DNA of 64,000 bases. Origin: Kibdelosporangium banguiense (lineage in GTDB: Bacteria; Actinomycetota; Actinomycetes; Mycobacteriales; Pseudonocardiaceae). The position numbers and the translations under genes were made by a program. Where the stretch lies: assembly GCF_017876405.1 (NCBI RefSeq), contig NZ_JAGINW010000001.1:10553203-10617202 (forward strand). Direction: 5' to 3'. The notes under the pieces are model-generated. The model saw only the letters and a list, made by a program, of their open reading frames with translations, was not told where the DNA came from and searched no databases. Shown here one piece after another: positions 27,496 to 36,670 of the stretch (the stretch's first letter is position 1; each line of letters begins with the position of its first letter).

Positions 27496-27560
27496 CCGAT
27501 TCCCTCCTTGCCGAGGTGTCGGGCAACCGGCGCCGCGCGTCCGGGTTCCAGCGAGAGTAG

Positions 27561-27596
27561 GTGATAGAACAGTGATGTACAACACCGTCGTATCAC
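27561..27596. promoter_or_regulatory. 36-bp near-palindrome, likely TetR operator
   Basis: The left half begins GTGATAGAACAG and the right half ends CGTCGTATCAC, with the centre at GTAC (27577-27580). Read as inverted arms, 16 of 20 positions match. It lies in the gap between the ABC operon start (27495, minus) and the tetR start (27613, plus), where it could control both. Operator function is inferred from symmetry and position. Confidence 0.65.
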
Positions 27597-27612
27597 GCTG
27601 TAGCATCTCCTC

Positions 27613-28251
27613 ATGCCGATTGACGTCGATCTTGATCAACGCCTGGCGAAAATCGCCGAGGCCACGCTGCAGATAGTGGAAGCGGAAGGCATCGACGGAG
27701 TGACCATCCGGGCGGTGGCCAAGCTCCTTGGCGGTTCCACGACGCTGGTCACCAACTACCTGCCGACCCGGTCGGCGCTCCTACGCAACGCGATGGAGCA
27801 CGCCCTGCGCGACTGGTCATCCGATTTGGACAGAGTCCTCGAGGACACGACCGGCTCGCCGCGCCTGCTGGGGCTGGCCCGCTGGGCGTGCACGACCACC
27901 GACGACGACCCTGTGTTACGCAAGCTTTTCATGGAGCTGATCGGCCGCGGCGGCCCGGACGGCGACATGGTTGACGTCCTAAGGGAAGACGGCCGTCAGC
28001 AACGCGACCTGTTCCGCGACGCCGCGCAAGACGTACAGGCGAACGATCCCGACTTCCTCGCCGACGTCATGCACCTTGTCCTGCGCGGGTTCTACGTGGC
28101 CAGCCTCGAAGATCCCGAACTCTGGAACAGCGCGACGGTCACTCCGATCGTGGAGCGGCTGGTCGATCTGCTCACAACGCTCGCACCGAACACCGAGGCC
28201 ACCGCGCGGCGGGCCCGATCCGCGCACACCCCTCAGTTCAGAAGCACCTGA
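27613..28251 (+). CDS. TetR family transcriptional regulator
   Basis: 212 residues. The N-terminal HTH reads LAKIAEATLQIVEAEGIDGV, then TIRAVAKLLGGSTTLVTNYL with the recognition helix, and PTRSALLRNAMEHALRDW. The ligand-binding C-terminal half is helical and not recognisable. It is divergent from the oligopeptide-type ABC operon, with a palindrome 17 bp before its start. It most likely represses itself and the transporter/hydrolase operon until the ligand is present. Its end is 6 bp from the stop of the convergent oxidoreductase gene. Confidence 0.88.
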   Translation: MPIDVDLDQRLAKIAEATLQIVEAEGIDGVTIRAVAKLLGGSTTLVTNYLPTRSALLRNAMEHALRDWSSDLDRVLEDTTGSPRLLGLARWACTTTDDDPVLRKLFMELIGRGGPDGDMVDVLREDGRQQRDLFRDAAQDVQANDPDFLADVMHLVLRGFYVASLEDPELWNSATVTPIVERLVDLLTTLAPNTEATARRARSAHTPQFRST

Positions 28252-28257
28252 CAAGGC

Positions 28258-29703
28258 TCAGGACTTGAAGCCCAGGCCCAGCGAATCCAGCACCCGCAGC
28301 AGCGCGTTGCGGCGCCCCTCGCGGTGGTCGGCGCGGTCGAGCGCCCATCGGGTCAGCTGGATACCGGCGCTAGCCACCGGCTCCGGCGGGAACGGCAGTG
28401 GCGTACGCCGGACCATCGCTAGTTCGGTGCGCGGGGTCCGTTGTCCGGCAAGGCGATCCAGCATCACCTCCGCGGCGAACCGGCTGGCGCTGACGCCGAG
28501 GCCGGTGAAGCCGGCGGCGTACGCGACGCGACCACGGCGGGCGAGGCCGTGGAAGGCGCAGAACTGGGTCGAGGTGTCGATCACCCCGGCCCACCGGTGC
28601 GTGAAGGTGATCCCTTCGAGCTGAGGAAAGGTCGTGAGGAAGTGCGAAGCCAGCCGCCGGTAGGTCTCGGGACGGTCCTCGAACTCGGCGCTCACTCGGC
28701 GTCCCGCGTGATAGACGGCGTCGTATCCGCCGTACAGGATGCGATTGTCAGCGGTCATGCGGGAGTAGTGGAACTGGTTGGCGAGGTCGTGCCACCCCTG
28801 CCGGTTGTGCCAGCGCACCGCTTCACGCTGGGACGCGTCGAGCGGCTCGGTCATCAGCACGTAGTCGTACACCGGGACGGTCATCATCCGGGCCTGCCAC
28901 AGCAGCGGACGGAAGACGTTGGTGGCCAGCGCAACCCGGTCGCTGTGGACAGTGCCTCGCATCGTCCGCACCTTCACCGGCCCGTGTCTGGCCGAGTCGA
29001 GCCCGAGCACCGCCGAGTGCTCGTAGATCTCCACACCGAGCTCACTTGCCACCCGCGCCAGCTCGGCCACCAGCCGCACGGGGTGGACCAGGGCGGAGTC
29101 GTCGCGGGACCAGCGCCCGGCAAGGAACGCGGGGCTGTCGATCTGGGCCCGCACGGAATCGGTGTCCAGCCACTGACCACCGTCGTCGTCCAACAGCCAT
29201 GGCACCTGATGTGGCTCCACGGCCACAGTCAGCGTCCCGGTGCGCTCGAACTGGCAGTCCAGACCGAGCGTCTTGACGTCCGACTCGATCGCGTCGAGAT
29301 TGGCCATGCCAAGGCGTTCCAACTCGTCGTAGTCCCCAGGCCATCGGGCGCGCCCGTTGTGCTCCCCATGGGTCAGGCTCGCTTCGCAGAAGCCGCCGTT
29401 GCGCCCGGACGCGGCCCAGCCCAGGGTCTCCGCCTCCAGCAGGATCACACGTGCCGACGGGTTGCGGCGCTTGGCGAGCAAGGCCGTCCACAGTCCGCAG
29501 TACCCGCCTCCCACGACGGTCAGGTCCGCCCGATGGGAGCCGGCGAGCTGATCGTGCCCACCTGCCGAGCCGGCGTCTTCCTGCCAGAAGACGCGATGCT
29601 CGGCTCCCGCGAGCGCCGCGTCGACCACCGCCCGGCTGGGCGCGCGCCGCTCGTACACAGTGGTATGCGAACCATTGTTCCCTACTAATCTCGTTGTAAA
29701 CAT
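28258..29703 (-). CDS. FAD-dependent oxidoreductase, DAO/PuuB-like amine or amino-acid oxidase
   Basis: 481 residues. After a 55-residue lead comes the FAD Rossmann motif LTVVGGGYCGLWTALLAKRR, the acid-ending strand ARVILLEAE, and the DAO signature WAASGRNGGFCEASLTHG. Later blocks such as GVIDTSTQFCAFHGLARRG and GFTGLGVSASRFAAEVMLDR fit the C-terminal FAD-binding part. Relatives oxidise gamma-glutamylputrescine, glycine/sarcosine or other secondary amines. The ATG at 29703 has no clear ribosome-binding site, so the message may be leaderless. It is divergent from the amidase gene, and a paralogue lies at 31734-33092. Confidence 0.85.
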   Translation of the reverse strand: MFTTRLVGNNGSHTTVYERRAPSRAVVDAALAGAEHRVFWQEDAGSAGGHDQLAGSHRADLTVVGGGYCGLWTALLAKRRNPSARVILLEAETLGWAASGRNGGFCEASLTHGEHNGRARWPGDYDELERLGMANLDAIESDVKTLGLDCQFERTGTLTVAVEPHQVPWLLDDDGGQWLDTDSVRAQIDSPAFLAGRWSRDDSALVHPVRLVAELARVASELGVEIYEHSAVLGLDSARHGPVKVRTMRGTVHSDRVALATNVFRPLLWQARMMTVPVYDYVLMTEPLDASQREAVRWHNRQGWHDLANQFHYSRMTADNRILYGGYDAVYHAGRRVSAEFEDRPETYRRLASHFLTTFPQLEGITFTHRWAGVIDTSTQFCAFHGLARRGRVAYAAGFTGLGVSASRFAAEVMLDRLAGQRTPRTELAMVRRTPLPFPPEPVASAGIQLTRWALDRADHREGRRNALLRVLDSLGLGFKS

Positions 29704-29710
29704 GACACGA

Positions 29711-29751
29711 TTCTACGCATCCAGCACTTGCTGACGTCAATATCTACGAAT
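29711..29751. promoter_or_regulatory. Divergent promoter region with repeated TCTACG(C/A)AT
   Basis: TTCTACGCAT (29711-29720) and ATCTACGAAT (29742-29751) are direct repeats, with a TGACGTCA palindrome (29732-29739) between them. The region lies between the divergent oxidase and amidase genes. A role as a shared regulator site, for instance for one of the nearby Lrp proteins, is only suggested by position. Confidence 0.3.
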
Positions 29752-29784
29752 GCAGTCACCCGCACTGCGGAAGGAGTAGTCGTC

Positions 29785-31230
29785 ATGCCTACCGACCACC
29801 TGTGGCAGTGGACCGCTGAGCGGATCGCCGCGAGCGTGCGCAGCCGCGAGATCTCCGCGACCGAGGCCACCCAGTCGTGCCTCGCCCGGATCCGTGAGGT
29901 CAATCCCGCGGTGAACGCGCTCGTCGACATCTCGGAAGCCGAGGCACTGGCCGCCGCGCGAACGGCCGACGACGCCGTGGCCTCGGGTGACACCCTGGGG
30001 CCGCTGCACGGCGTGCCGACCGCGATCAAGATCAATATGGAACAGGCGGGCTCGGCGACATCCGACGGCGTCGTCGCCTTCGCCCGCGACATTGCGGCGG
30101 CGGACTCACCCGTGGTGGCGAACCTGCGTGCGGCAGGCGCGATCTTCGTGGGGCGGTGCAACGCCCCGGCGTTCTCCATGCGGTGGTTCACCGAGAACGA
30201 CCTGCACGGCCGGACCCTCAACCCCTGGGATACACAATGGACGCCCGGTGGCTCGAGCGGCGGATCGGCCGCTGCCGTCGCCGCGGGAATGCTGCCGCTG
30301 GCGCACGGCAACGACATCGCCGGCTCGATCCGCTATCCGTCCTATGCCTGCGGTGTGACCGGCATCCGGCCCACCGTCGGCCGGGTCCCCAACTGGACAG
30401 GCCCGGCCGACGCGGCGTCACCCGAGATACCCCTGTCGGTTCAGCTGATGGCGGTCCAGGGGCCGATCGCAAGATCGGTATCCGACCTGCGTCTCGCGCT
30501 TTCGGTGATGACCTCCCTCGAGCCGAACGATTCATCGTCCGTGCCGACGGGTCCCGGCCCACAGCCAGGCCGTCCGTACCGCGTCGGAGTCGTTCGTGAC
30601 GTGGGCGTGGCTCCGGCCCATCCGCATGTCAGTGCCGCTCTCGACAAGGCGGCCGCATGGCTTTCCGAGGCCGGGTACCTCGTCGAGGAAGTCGAGGTTC
30701 CGCTGCTGGCCGAGGCACACCGGCTCTGGCAACTGCTCACGCTCCCCGACCTGCACACGTTGAAGTCCATCATGGACGAACTCGCTGACACCGCGGCACA
30801 GCGCGCGATGGAGTACTGCATCGAGGTGTTCACCGAGACATGGGGCGTCCAAGTCAGCCTGACCGCCTACACCGAGGGATGGGCACGGCGCGGGACCCTG
30901 ATCGGGTCGCTCGGCCAGTTCCTCCAGGACTGGCCGATCCTGCTGACACCGGTCTCCGCCGAGCCGCCGGCCGAGCAAGGGGCCGACGTCGCGAGCGTCG
31001 ATCGCGTGCGAGCCCTGGTCGCGGCGCAGTGGCCGCAGTTCGCCGTGCCGCTCCTGGGCGTTCCGGCTTTGGCCCTGCCCACGGGCATCGCCGACGGTCT
31101 GCCCACCGGCGTGCAGCTCATCGGCCCCCGCTTCGGCGAGGAGATCCTGTTCCGCGCCGCTACGGAGATCGAGAACCGTGCCGGAGCGATCACGCCCGTC
31201 ACCCCGGTGACGGACCGTCACCAGCGGTAG
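29785..31230 (+). CDS. Amidase signature family hydrolase
   Basis: 481 residues. The Ser-Ser-Lys catalytic set is visible: Lys in GVPTAIKINMEQAG, the Gly/Ser-rich block WTPGGSSGGSAAAVAAGMLP, and the nucleophile in GNDIAGSIRYPSYACG. The fold is complete, ending in a VQLIGPRFGEE block. The start is the ATG at 29785 with GGAAGGAG upstream; the longer frame is discarded. Such enzymes hydrolyse carboxamides or acylated amines. Between two DAO-type oxidases, it may release the amine or acid that they use, or process their product (inference). It overlaps the convergent Lrp gene by 13 bp. Confidence 0.88.
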   Translation: MPTDHLWQWTAERIAASVRSREISATEATQSCLARIREVNPAVNALVDISEAEALAAARTADDAVASGDTLGPLHGVPTAIKINMEQAGSATSDGVVAFARDIAAADSPVVANLRAAGAIFVGRCNAPAFSMRWFTENDLHGRTLNPWDTQWTPGGSSGGSAAAVAAGMLPLAHGNDIAGSIRYPSYACGVTGIRPTVGRVPNWTGPADAASPEIPLSVQLMAVQGPIARSVSDLRLALSVMTSLEPNDSSSVPTGPGPQPGRPYRVGVVRDVGVAPAHPHVSAALDKAAAWLSEAGYLVEEVEVPLLAEAHRLWQLLTLPDLHTLKSIMDELADTAAQRAMEYCIEVFTETWGVQVSLTAYTEGWARRGTLIGSLGQFLQDWPILLTPVSAEPPAEQGADVASVDRVRALVAAQWPQFAVPLLGVPALALPTGIADGLPTGVQLIGPRFGEEILFRAATEIENRAGAITPVTPVTDRHQR

Positions 31231-31676
31231 GCGTCCTTGCTCAGCCGCAGGTAGACGAACGTCTCGGTGGAATTGATGTTCGGGTTGGACCGGATCCGCT
31301 CGGAGATCAGTTCGGCGAGGTGCTCGTCGTCCTCGCACACCACCTCGCAGAGCAGGTCGAACGATCCCGCGCAGGTCACCACGTACACGACCTCCGGCAT
31401 CGCCGACAGCGCGTCCGCCACCGGCTCGACCGGACCCTGCACCTTCAGACCCACCATCGCCTGACGGAACCGGCCGACCTTCATCGGGTCGGTGACCGCG
31501 ACGATCTGCATCACACCGGACTCGATCAGCTTCTGGACGCGTTGCCGCACACCGGCCTCGGACAGCCCCACCACCTTGGCGATGGCACCGTACGAGCGGC
31601 GCCCGTCCTCCTGCAGCTGCTCGATGATCCGCCGGGACACGTCATCGATTCCGTTGACGGCAAACGTCCTGCTCAT
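31218..31676 (-). CDS. Lrp/AsnC family transcriptional regulator
   Basis: 152 residues. The N-terminal HTH reads DVSRRIIEQLQEDGRRSYGA, then IAKVVGLSEAGVRQRVQKLI, followed by the RAM ligand-binding domain: AMVGLKVQGPVEPVADAL, VYVVTCAGSFDLLCEVVC. Lrp proteins of this size form octamers and sense amino acids or related metabolites. It sits between two oxidase genes: convergent with the amidase (13-bp overlap) and divergent from the second oxidase, with a 57-bp gap. It is probably the local regulator of these amine-catabolic genes. Confidence 0.9.
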   Translation of the reverse strand: MSRTFAVNGIDDVSRRIIEQLQEDGRRSYGAIAKVVGLSEAGVRQRVQKLIESGVMQIVAVTDPMKVGRFRQAMVGLKVQGPVEPVADALSAMPEVVYVVTCAGSFDLLCEVVCEDDEHLAELISERIRSNPNINSTETFVYLRLSKDAYRW

Positions 31677-31733
31677 GCGCGCATCATCTCAGTCACGACC
31701 CGCGGTCACCGAATCCACATCCGAAAGGTGGAC

Positions 31734-33092
31734 ATGACAGTCAACGGCAGCGTGTCCCACTGGCTCGCCCAACTAGGCCCACAGCCCCAGCGCCGGCCGG
31801 CGCTACCGGGCGACCGCACCGTCGACGTCTGCGTCGTTGGCGCTGGGTTCACCGGTCTGTGGACCGCGTACTACCTCAGCCGGGCGGATCCGGCACTGCG
31901 GATCGTCGTACTCGAAGCCGAGTTCGCCGGATTCGGCGCCTCCGGCCGGAACGGCGGATGGCTGGCCGGGTTGCTCCCCGGTTCGGCACGTCGCTGGGCG
32001 AAACTGCACGGCGCCGGACCCGTCCGGCAGTTGCAGGCCGCGGTGAACGAGACTGTCGACGAGGTCATCGCCGTCGCCGCGCGGGAATCGATCGACGCCG
32101 ACATCGTGAAGGGCGGCGTCCTGGAGATCGCCCGCACGCCCGCGCAGGAGCAACGACTGCGGCTCCACGCAGCCGAGGATCCGGACACGCGGCTGCTGAC
32201 CAGCGCCGAACAAGTGGACCGCATCCGGCTGACGAAATGCCTTGCCGCAGCGTGGAACCCGCACGGCGCACGTGTCCAGCCGGCGAAACTCGTCCGCGGA
32301 CTCGCTGACGCCGTCGAACGCCACGGCGTGACAATCCACGAGGACACAGTCGTCACTCGGATCTCGCCCGGTCTCGTGACGACTCCGCACGGTACGGTCA
32401 CCGCGCCCATCGTGCTCCGTGCCACTGAAGGCTTCACGACACGCCTACCCGGCTACCGGCGTGACTGGCTCCCGATGAACAGTTCGATGATCGTCACCGA
32501 GCCCCTGGACGAGGCATCCTGGACCGAGATCGGCTGGCACGGCGCCGAAACCCTCGGTGACGCCGCGCACGGCTACATCTACGCCCAGCGCACCGCAGAC
32601 GGGCGTATCGCGATCGGCGGCCGTGGGATTCCCTATCGGTACGGCTCTCGGTTCGACGACAGCGGCCACACGTCTCCAGCCACCATCAACGCACTCCGTA
32701 AGACGCTGGCAGACCTATTCCCGCCGACCCGCGGAATCGACATCGCCCATGCGTGGTCCGGTGTGCTGGCCGTGCCGCGCGACTGGTGCGCCACAGTGGA
32801 ACTGGACCACGCGAGTGGACTCGGCTTGGCAGGTGGCTACACCGGCCACGGCGTGGCGGCCAGCAACCTCGCCGGGCGCACCCTCGCCGATCTCGTGCTG
32901 CACCGCGAAACGCCGTTGACACGGCTTCCCTGGGTGGCGCACCGGACAAAGACCTGGGAACCGGAACCCTTGCGGTGGCTGGGCGTGCGTGGCCTGTACC
33001 TGGCGTACCGGCTGGCTGACCGGCACGAATCCGCCGGCGGCAGGACCTCCCCCATCGCGAGAGCCGCCGACTTCATCGCTCGCCGGCCATAG
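31734..33092 (+). CDS. FAD-dependent oxidoreductase, DAO/PuuB-like (second paralogue)
   Basis: 452 residues. FAD motif VDVCVVGAGFTGLWTAYYLS, VVLEAEFAGFGASGRNGGWL signature, a middle part with a DAO fold, and the C-terminal GLGLAGGYTGHGVAASNLAG. It shares the ASGRNGG motif and the C-terminal Gly-rich turn with the oxidase at 28258-29703, so the two are related but diverged. The start is the ATG at 31734 with AAAGGTGG upstream. Likely substrates are gamma-glutamyl-amines or N-methyl/alkyl amino acids. It is divergent from the Lrp gene and followed by a convergent MFS gene. Confidence 0.87.
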   Translation: MTVNGSVSHWLAQLGPQPQRRPALPGDRTVDVCVVGAGFTGLWTAYYLSRADPALRIVVLEAEFAGFGASGRNGGWLAGLLPGSARRWAKLHGAGPVRQLQAAVNETVDEVIAVAARESIDADIVKGGVLEIARTPAQEQRLRLHAAEDPDTRLLTSAEQVDRIRLTKCLAAAWNPHGARVQPAKLVRGLADAVERHGVTIHEDTVVTRISPGLVTTPHGTVTAPIVLRATEGFTTRLPGYRRDWLPMNSSMIVTEPLDEASWTEIGWHGAETLGDAAHGYIYAQRTADGRIAIGGRGIPYRYGSRFDDSGHTSPATINALRKTLADLFPPTRGIDIAHAWSGVLAVPRDWCATVELDHASGLGLAGGYTGHGVAASNLAGRTLADLVLHRETPLTRLPWVAHRTKTWEPEPLRWLGVRGLYLAYRLADRHESAGGRTSPIARAADFIARRP

Positions 33093-33108
33093 AACGCCGT
33101 TGGGCTGC

Positions 33109-34467
33109 TTACGGTCCGGTGTGGACGGTGGCGGCCTTGGTGCCCTTGCTCTGAATCATGGCGGCTTCGTGCAGGGCGAGGCCACGCGTCTCCGGCGCCC
33201 ACAAGACCGAGATCGCGGCCCCGAAGAGGGTGATTCCCGCGGCCGCCAGCATGGTCCCGCCGATGCCCCAACCGGTGAGAGCCACCGGTACCAGGTAGGT
33301 GCCGACGGCGGCACCGATCCGGCTGAGCGAGGACGCGACACCGACGGCGGAACCGCGAATCTCGGTGGGGAACAACTCGTTGGGGTACACCCATTGCAGG
33401 ATCTGCGTGCCGCCGATCAGCACCGCGTACGCCGCGAAGAGCGTCATGATCACCGCTACGGGCGCGTCGGGGAACACCCCAAGCGCCAACAGGGCCAGTC
33501 CTGCCCAGGCAAAGCTGTGGATGATCAACGCGCGACGCCCCAGCCGGTTGATCGCAAGCATCCCCGCGACACAGCCGACCAGGAACAGCACCGTGATCGC
33601 CGCGGCCCCGATGTTGGCCAGCCCTCCTTCAAGATTCAGCGCGCCGAGAATACGGGGCCCGAAGGCGTACACGGCGAACAGCGGCACGATCGAACAGGTC
33701 CAGAACGCGGAGATGAACAACAACCGTCCGCCGTAACCGGACCGCATCACCTTGCGCAGGTCGGTGTTCTCCTGTTCCTCGCGAGGCAGGTCCGACAGTC
33801 GCGCGTCAGGCCCGTAGACCTTGTGCAGCACCGCCTGAGCCTCTTCCAGACGGCCCTTGCTCACCAGCCATCGTGGTGATTCCGGAGTGCCCAACCGCAG
33901 CAGGACGATGATGGTCGCAGGCAGGGCGGCGCTGGCCAGCATCCATCGCCACGCATCCTCGCTTCCGTTGTGCAGCAGCACTTCACCGACGACGTAGGCC
34001 ACAGCCGCGCCGAGGAACCACATCACGACCAGACCGCCGAGCAGTGGCCCTCGGTAGCGGCGGGGTGCGAACTCCGCCAGCAGTGAGGTCGCGATCGGAT
34101 AGTCGGCGCCGACCGCCATGCCGATCAGCAGCCGCATCAGGAACAGCAGCCACACGTCGTCGGCCCAGAACTGGGCGACCGAGCAGACGATGATCGCGAC
34201 GAGGTCGATCGTGTAGAGCAGCTGACGCCCGAACTTGTCGGTCAGATAGCCGCCCACGAAGGCACCGAGGAAGATCCCGATCAACGCCGACGCGCCGATC
34301 AGCCCCTCCCAGGACGCCGACAACCTGAGCTGCGGGGTTATCTGGGTCATGGCCACACCGATGATGCTCAGCACGTAGCCGTCCAGGAACGGCCCGCCGG
34401 CCGAGTACACCGCCAGCCGCTTGTGAAAGCCCGTCAATGGTGCGTCGTCAAGGACATTCGTCGACAT
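33109..34467 (-). CDS. MFS transporter, metabolite:proton symporter of the sugar-porter type
   Basis: 452 residues and 12 helices. The loop motif GGYLTDKFGRQLLY between helices 2 and 3, AVGADYPIATSLLAEFAPRR after helix 4, PESPRWLVSKGRLEEAQ before the central loop, and WVYPNELFPTEIRGSAVG after helix 10 are the sugar-porter signatures. It also resembles MFS carriers for aromatic or quaternary compounds. The ATG at 34467 is preceded by GAGGAG. It lies 32 bp downstream of the NADH:flavin oxidoreductase gene on the same strand and so probably imports that enzyme's substrate. Confidence 0.87.
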   Translation of the reverse strand: MSTNVLDDAPLTGFHKRLAVYSAGGPFLDGYVLSIIGVAMTQITPQLRLSASWEGLIGASALIGIFLGAFVGGYLTDKFGRQLLYTIDLVAIIVCSVAQFWADDVWLLFLMRLLIGMAVGADYPIATSLLAEFAPRRYRGPLLGGLVVMWFLGAAVAYVVGEVLLHNGSEDAWRWMLASAALPATIIVLLRLGTPESPRWLVSKGRLEEAQAVLHKVYGPDARLSDLPREEQENTDLRKVMRSGYGGRLLFISAFWTCSIVPLFAVYAFGPRILGALNLEGGLANIGAAAITVLFLVGCVAGMLAINRLGRRALIIHSFAWAGLALLALGVFPDAPVAVIMTLFAAYAVLIGGTQILQWVYPNELFPTEIRGSAVGVASSLSRIGAAVGTYLVPVALTGWGIGGTMLAAAGITLFGAAISVLWAPETRGLALHEAAMIQSKGTKAATVHTGP

Positions 34468-34499
34468 TCCGGAACTCCTCGTCGTTGATCGGATGGCGG

Positions 34500-36530
34500 T
34501 CAGATGGCGCTGCACAGGCGGAAGGAATCGAGCACCGCGGCGTGGATGTTGCGACTGCTCACCGCGTCACCCACGCGGTAGAGACGGAACCGGCCGTCCC
34601 GGTTGTGAACCGGCGACTGGGGTGCCAGCGCCAGCAGATCCCTGGTGTCGATCTCACCCTGGTTGATCGACGCGTCCACCAGAGCGTCGTAGACGTCGGT
34701 CACCGGCATCGTTCCGTGCTCGATCACGATCGTGTCGGCGTACCGTTCGATGGCTCGGTGAGCACCGTCGACGACGAAGGTCGCCTTCAGCCGCCCATCG
34801 GCTCGTTCGATGCGCGCCAGGCGCCGCGCGGGGGTGATCGTCACGTCGTGATCAGCCAGCATCTGCAGATAGCCGGCCATCGTCAGTGCCCCGACATCCG
34901 GGGAGACGGTGCGCTCGGGAGTGACCAGCTCGATCGACGCCGCCGTGCTCGCGAGGGCTTCGAGCGCGTCGAGCGCTTGATGTCCGCCGTGGTCGTCGTA
35001 CAAGAGCACGTCCCCGTGGGGCCGCACCGTTCCCGACATGATGTCCCAGCAGTCGACTGCGAGCCCGCTGCCTTCGGCCACGCCGATGTCCGGCAAGCCA
35101 CCGGTCGCGATCACGATGGTGTCGAAACCCGCACTGGCCAGTTCGCCCGGCTCCACGAAGTGGTTCAGTTCGAAGTGGACATCGAGCCGTTTGCACTCCG
35201 CGATCCGCCAGTCGACGATCCCGATCAGATCACGCCGCCGGGGCGAGCGCGCGGCGAGCGCGATCTGGCCACCCAGACTGGGATTCGCCTCGAACAGAAC
35301 GACGTCGTGCCCGCGCTCGCCGAGCGTCCTGGCCGCTTCCAGCCCTGCGGGCCCGCCTCCGACGACAGCGGTTTTCTGCGGCGCGGCAGCCTTCGCGACC
35401 CGATGTGGCAGGCGTAGTTCCCTGCCGGTGGACGGGTTGTGGGCGCAGTGAGCGGCCCCGGAGGTGTAGATGCCGTCAATGCACATGTTGGCGCCCACAC
35501 ACGGCCGGATCCGGTCCGTCCGCCCGGCCGTGATCTTGTTCGGCAGGTGGGGATCCGCCATCAACGCCCGCGTCATCCCCACCAGATCGACAAGTCCTTC
35601 GGCGATGGCGTACCGGGCGGTCGCCACGTCCCCGATCTTCGCGGCGTGCATGACCGGGACGTCGACGTTCTTTCTGACCCATCCCGCGAACTCCAGATGT
35701 GGCGCCGCAGGGGTGCCCATCGGCGGGATCACCCTGGCCAGTTCGGCGTCCGTGTCGATGAAACCCTTGATCACGCTGAAGAAGTCGATCCCGGCGGCGG
35801 TCAGCGAGTGCGCGATCTCGAGTGCTTCGCCGGGCTGCAGACCGTCGCTGCGGCCCTCGTCGAAGGTCATGCGAGCACCGACGATGAAGTCCTCGCCGAC
35901 AGCCGCACGGATCGAACGGACGACCTGGAGCGGGAACCGCATGCGGTTGTCGAAGGTTCCGCCGTACTCGTCCTCGCGGCGATTGCGGGCCGGAGTCCAG
36001 AAGGCATCCAGCAAATGCCCGTACGCCATGAGCTCGACACCGTCCAGGCCTCCTTCCTTGCACCGCACGGCCGCCTCGGCGAAGTCGCTTGCGATGCGTT
36101 CGAGATCCAGCCGGTCGGCAGGGCGTGCGAACGCGCGGTGCGCGGATTCACGGACGGCACTGACCGACACGGCAGGAAGCCAGTCGTGGGTGTAGTTGCT
36201 CGTCCGGTGGCCGAGATGGGTCAACTGCGTCATCACAGCGGCGCCGTGCTCGTGCACATCGTCGGAGAGGCGTCGGAGCAACGGAACGACTTCGTCCTTG
36301 AACAGTTGCAGATTGCCGAATGCCGGGGCGCTGTCCGGGCTGACGATCGCGCTGCCACCGATCATCGTGAGCCCGACCCCGCCCCGCGCCTTCTCCACGT
36401 GGTACGCGCGGTATCGGTCGCCGGGCAAGCCGTCCTCGCCGTAGGCGGGTTCGTGTGACGTACTGACGATCCGGTTGCGAAGCGTGAGGTTCTTGAGGGT
36501 GAACGGACTTGTCAAAGGGTCTGCCGTCAT
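34500..36530 (-). CDS. NADH:flavin oxidoreductase with Fe-S cluster, N-methyl-amine demethylase-like
   Basis: 676 residues, three parts. Residues 1-350 are an OYE-type FMN TIM barrel: PFTLKNLTLRNRIVSTSHEP, DGVELMAYGHLLDAFWTPAR, NRREDEYGGTFDNRMRFPL. Next is an Fe-S segment with the motif CVGANMC and a further Cys about 11 residues on; the usual CxxCxxC of trimethylamine dehydrogenase has Ala at the second Cys. The C-terminal part binds FAD/NAD (TAVVGGGPAGLEAARTLGER; TIVIATGGLPDIG). Closest in style are demethylases of N-methylproline/stachydrine and dienoyl-CoA reductase relatives. The start is the ATG at 36530 with GGAGAGG upstream. It is co-transcribed with the MFS gene. Confidence 0.85.
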   Translation of the reverse strand: MTADPLTSPFTLKNLTLRNRIVSTSHEPAYGEDGLPGDRYRAYHVEKARGGVGLTMIGGSAIVSPDSAPAFGNLQLFKDEVVPLLRRLSDDVHEHGAAVMTQLTHLGHRTSNYTHDWLPAVSVSAVRESAHRAFARPADRLDLERIASDFAEAAVRCKEGGLDGVELMAYGHLLDAFWTPARNRREDEYGGTFDNRMRFPLQVVRSIRAAVGEDFIVGARMTFDEGRSDGLQPGEALEIAHSLTAAGIDFFSVIKGFIDTDAELARVIPPMGTPAAPHLEFAGWVRKNVDVPVMHAAKIGDVATARYAIAEGLVDLVGMTRALMADPHLPNKITAGRTDRIRPCVGANMCIDGIYTSGAAHCAHNPSTGRELRLPHRVAKAAAPQKTAVVGGGPAGLEAARTLGERGHDVVLFEANPSLGGQIALAARSPRRRDLIGIVDWRIAECKRLDVHFELNHFVEPGELASAGFDTIVIATGGLPDIGVAEGSGLAVDCWDIMSGTVRPHGDVLLYDDHGGHQALDALEALASTAASIELVTPERTVSPDVGALTMAGYLQMLADHDVTITPARRLARIERADGRLKATFVVDGAHRAIERYADTIVIEHGTMPVTDVYDALVDASINQGEIDTRDLLALAPQSPVHNRDGRFRLYRVGDAVSSRNIHAAVLDSFRLCSAI

Positions 36531-36644
36531 CTGCCTCTCCCGGGGGACGCGGCGTCCGAGTGGTGCAGGTTCGCTGAACGTGGGAAAAGAATGTGGCGGC
36601 GGCGCTCCGCCCGGAAGTCCTGTGACCGAAGTCGCACCGGTATC

Positions 36645-36670
36645 GAGTCAACGAGTTACACTCTTGACTC
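36645..36670. promoter_or_regulatory. Inverted repeat GAGTCAA-N12-TTGACTC at the start of the fusion regulator
   Basis: A perfect 7-bp inverted repeat, with arms at 36645-36651 and 36664-36670, ends 3 bp before the ATG at 36674. A -10-like TACACT (36657-36662) lies in the spacer, so bound protein would block the promoter. It is probably an operator for the regulator itself and perhaps for the divergent oxidoreductase gene. This is inference from symmetry and place. Confidence 0.55.
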
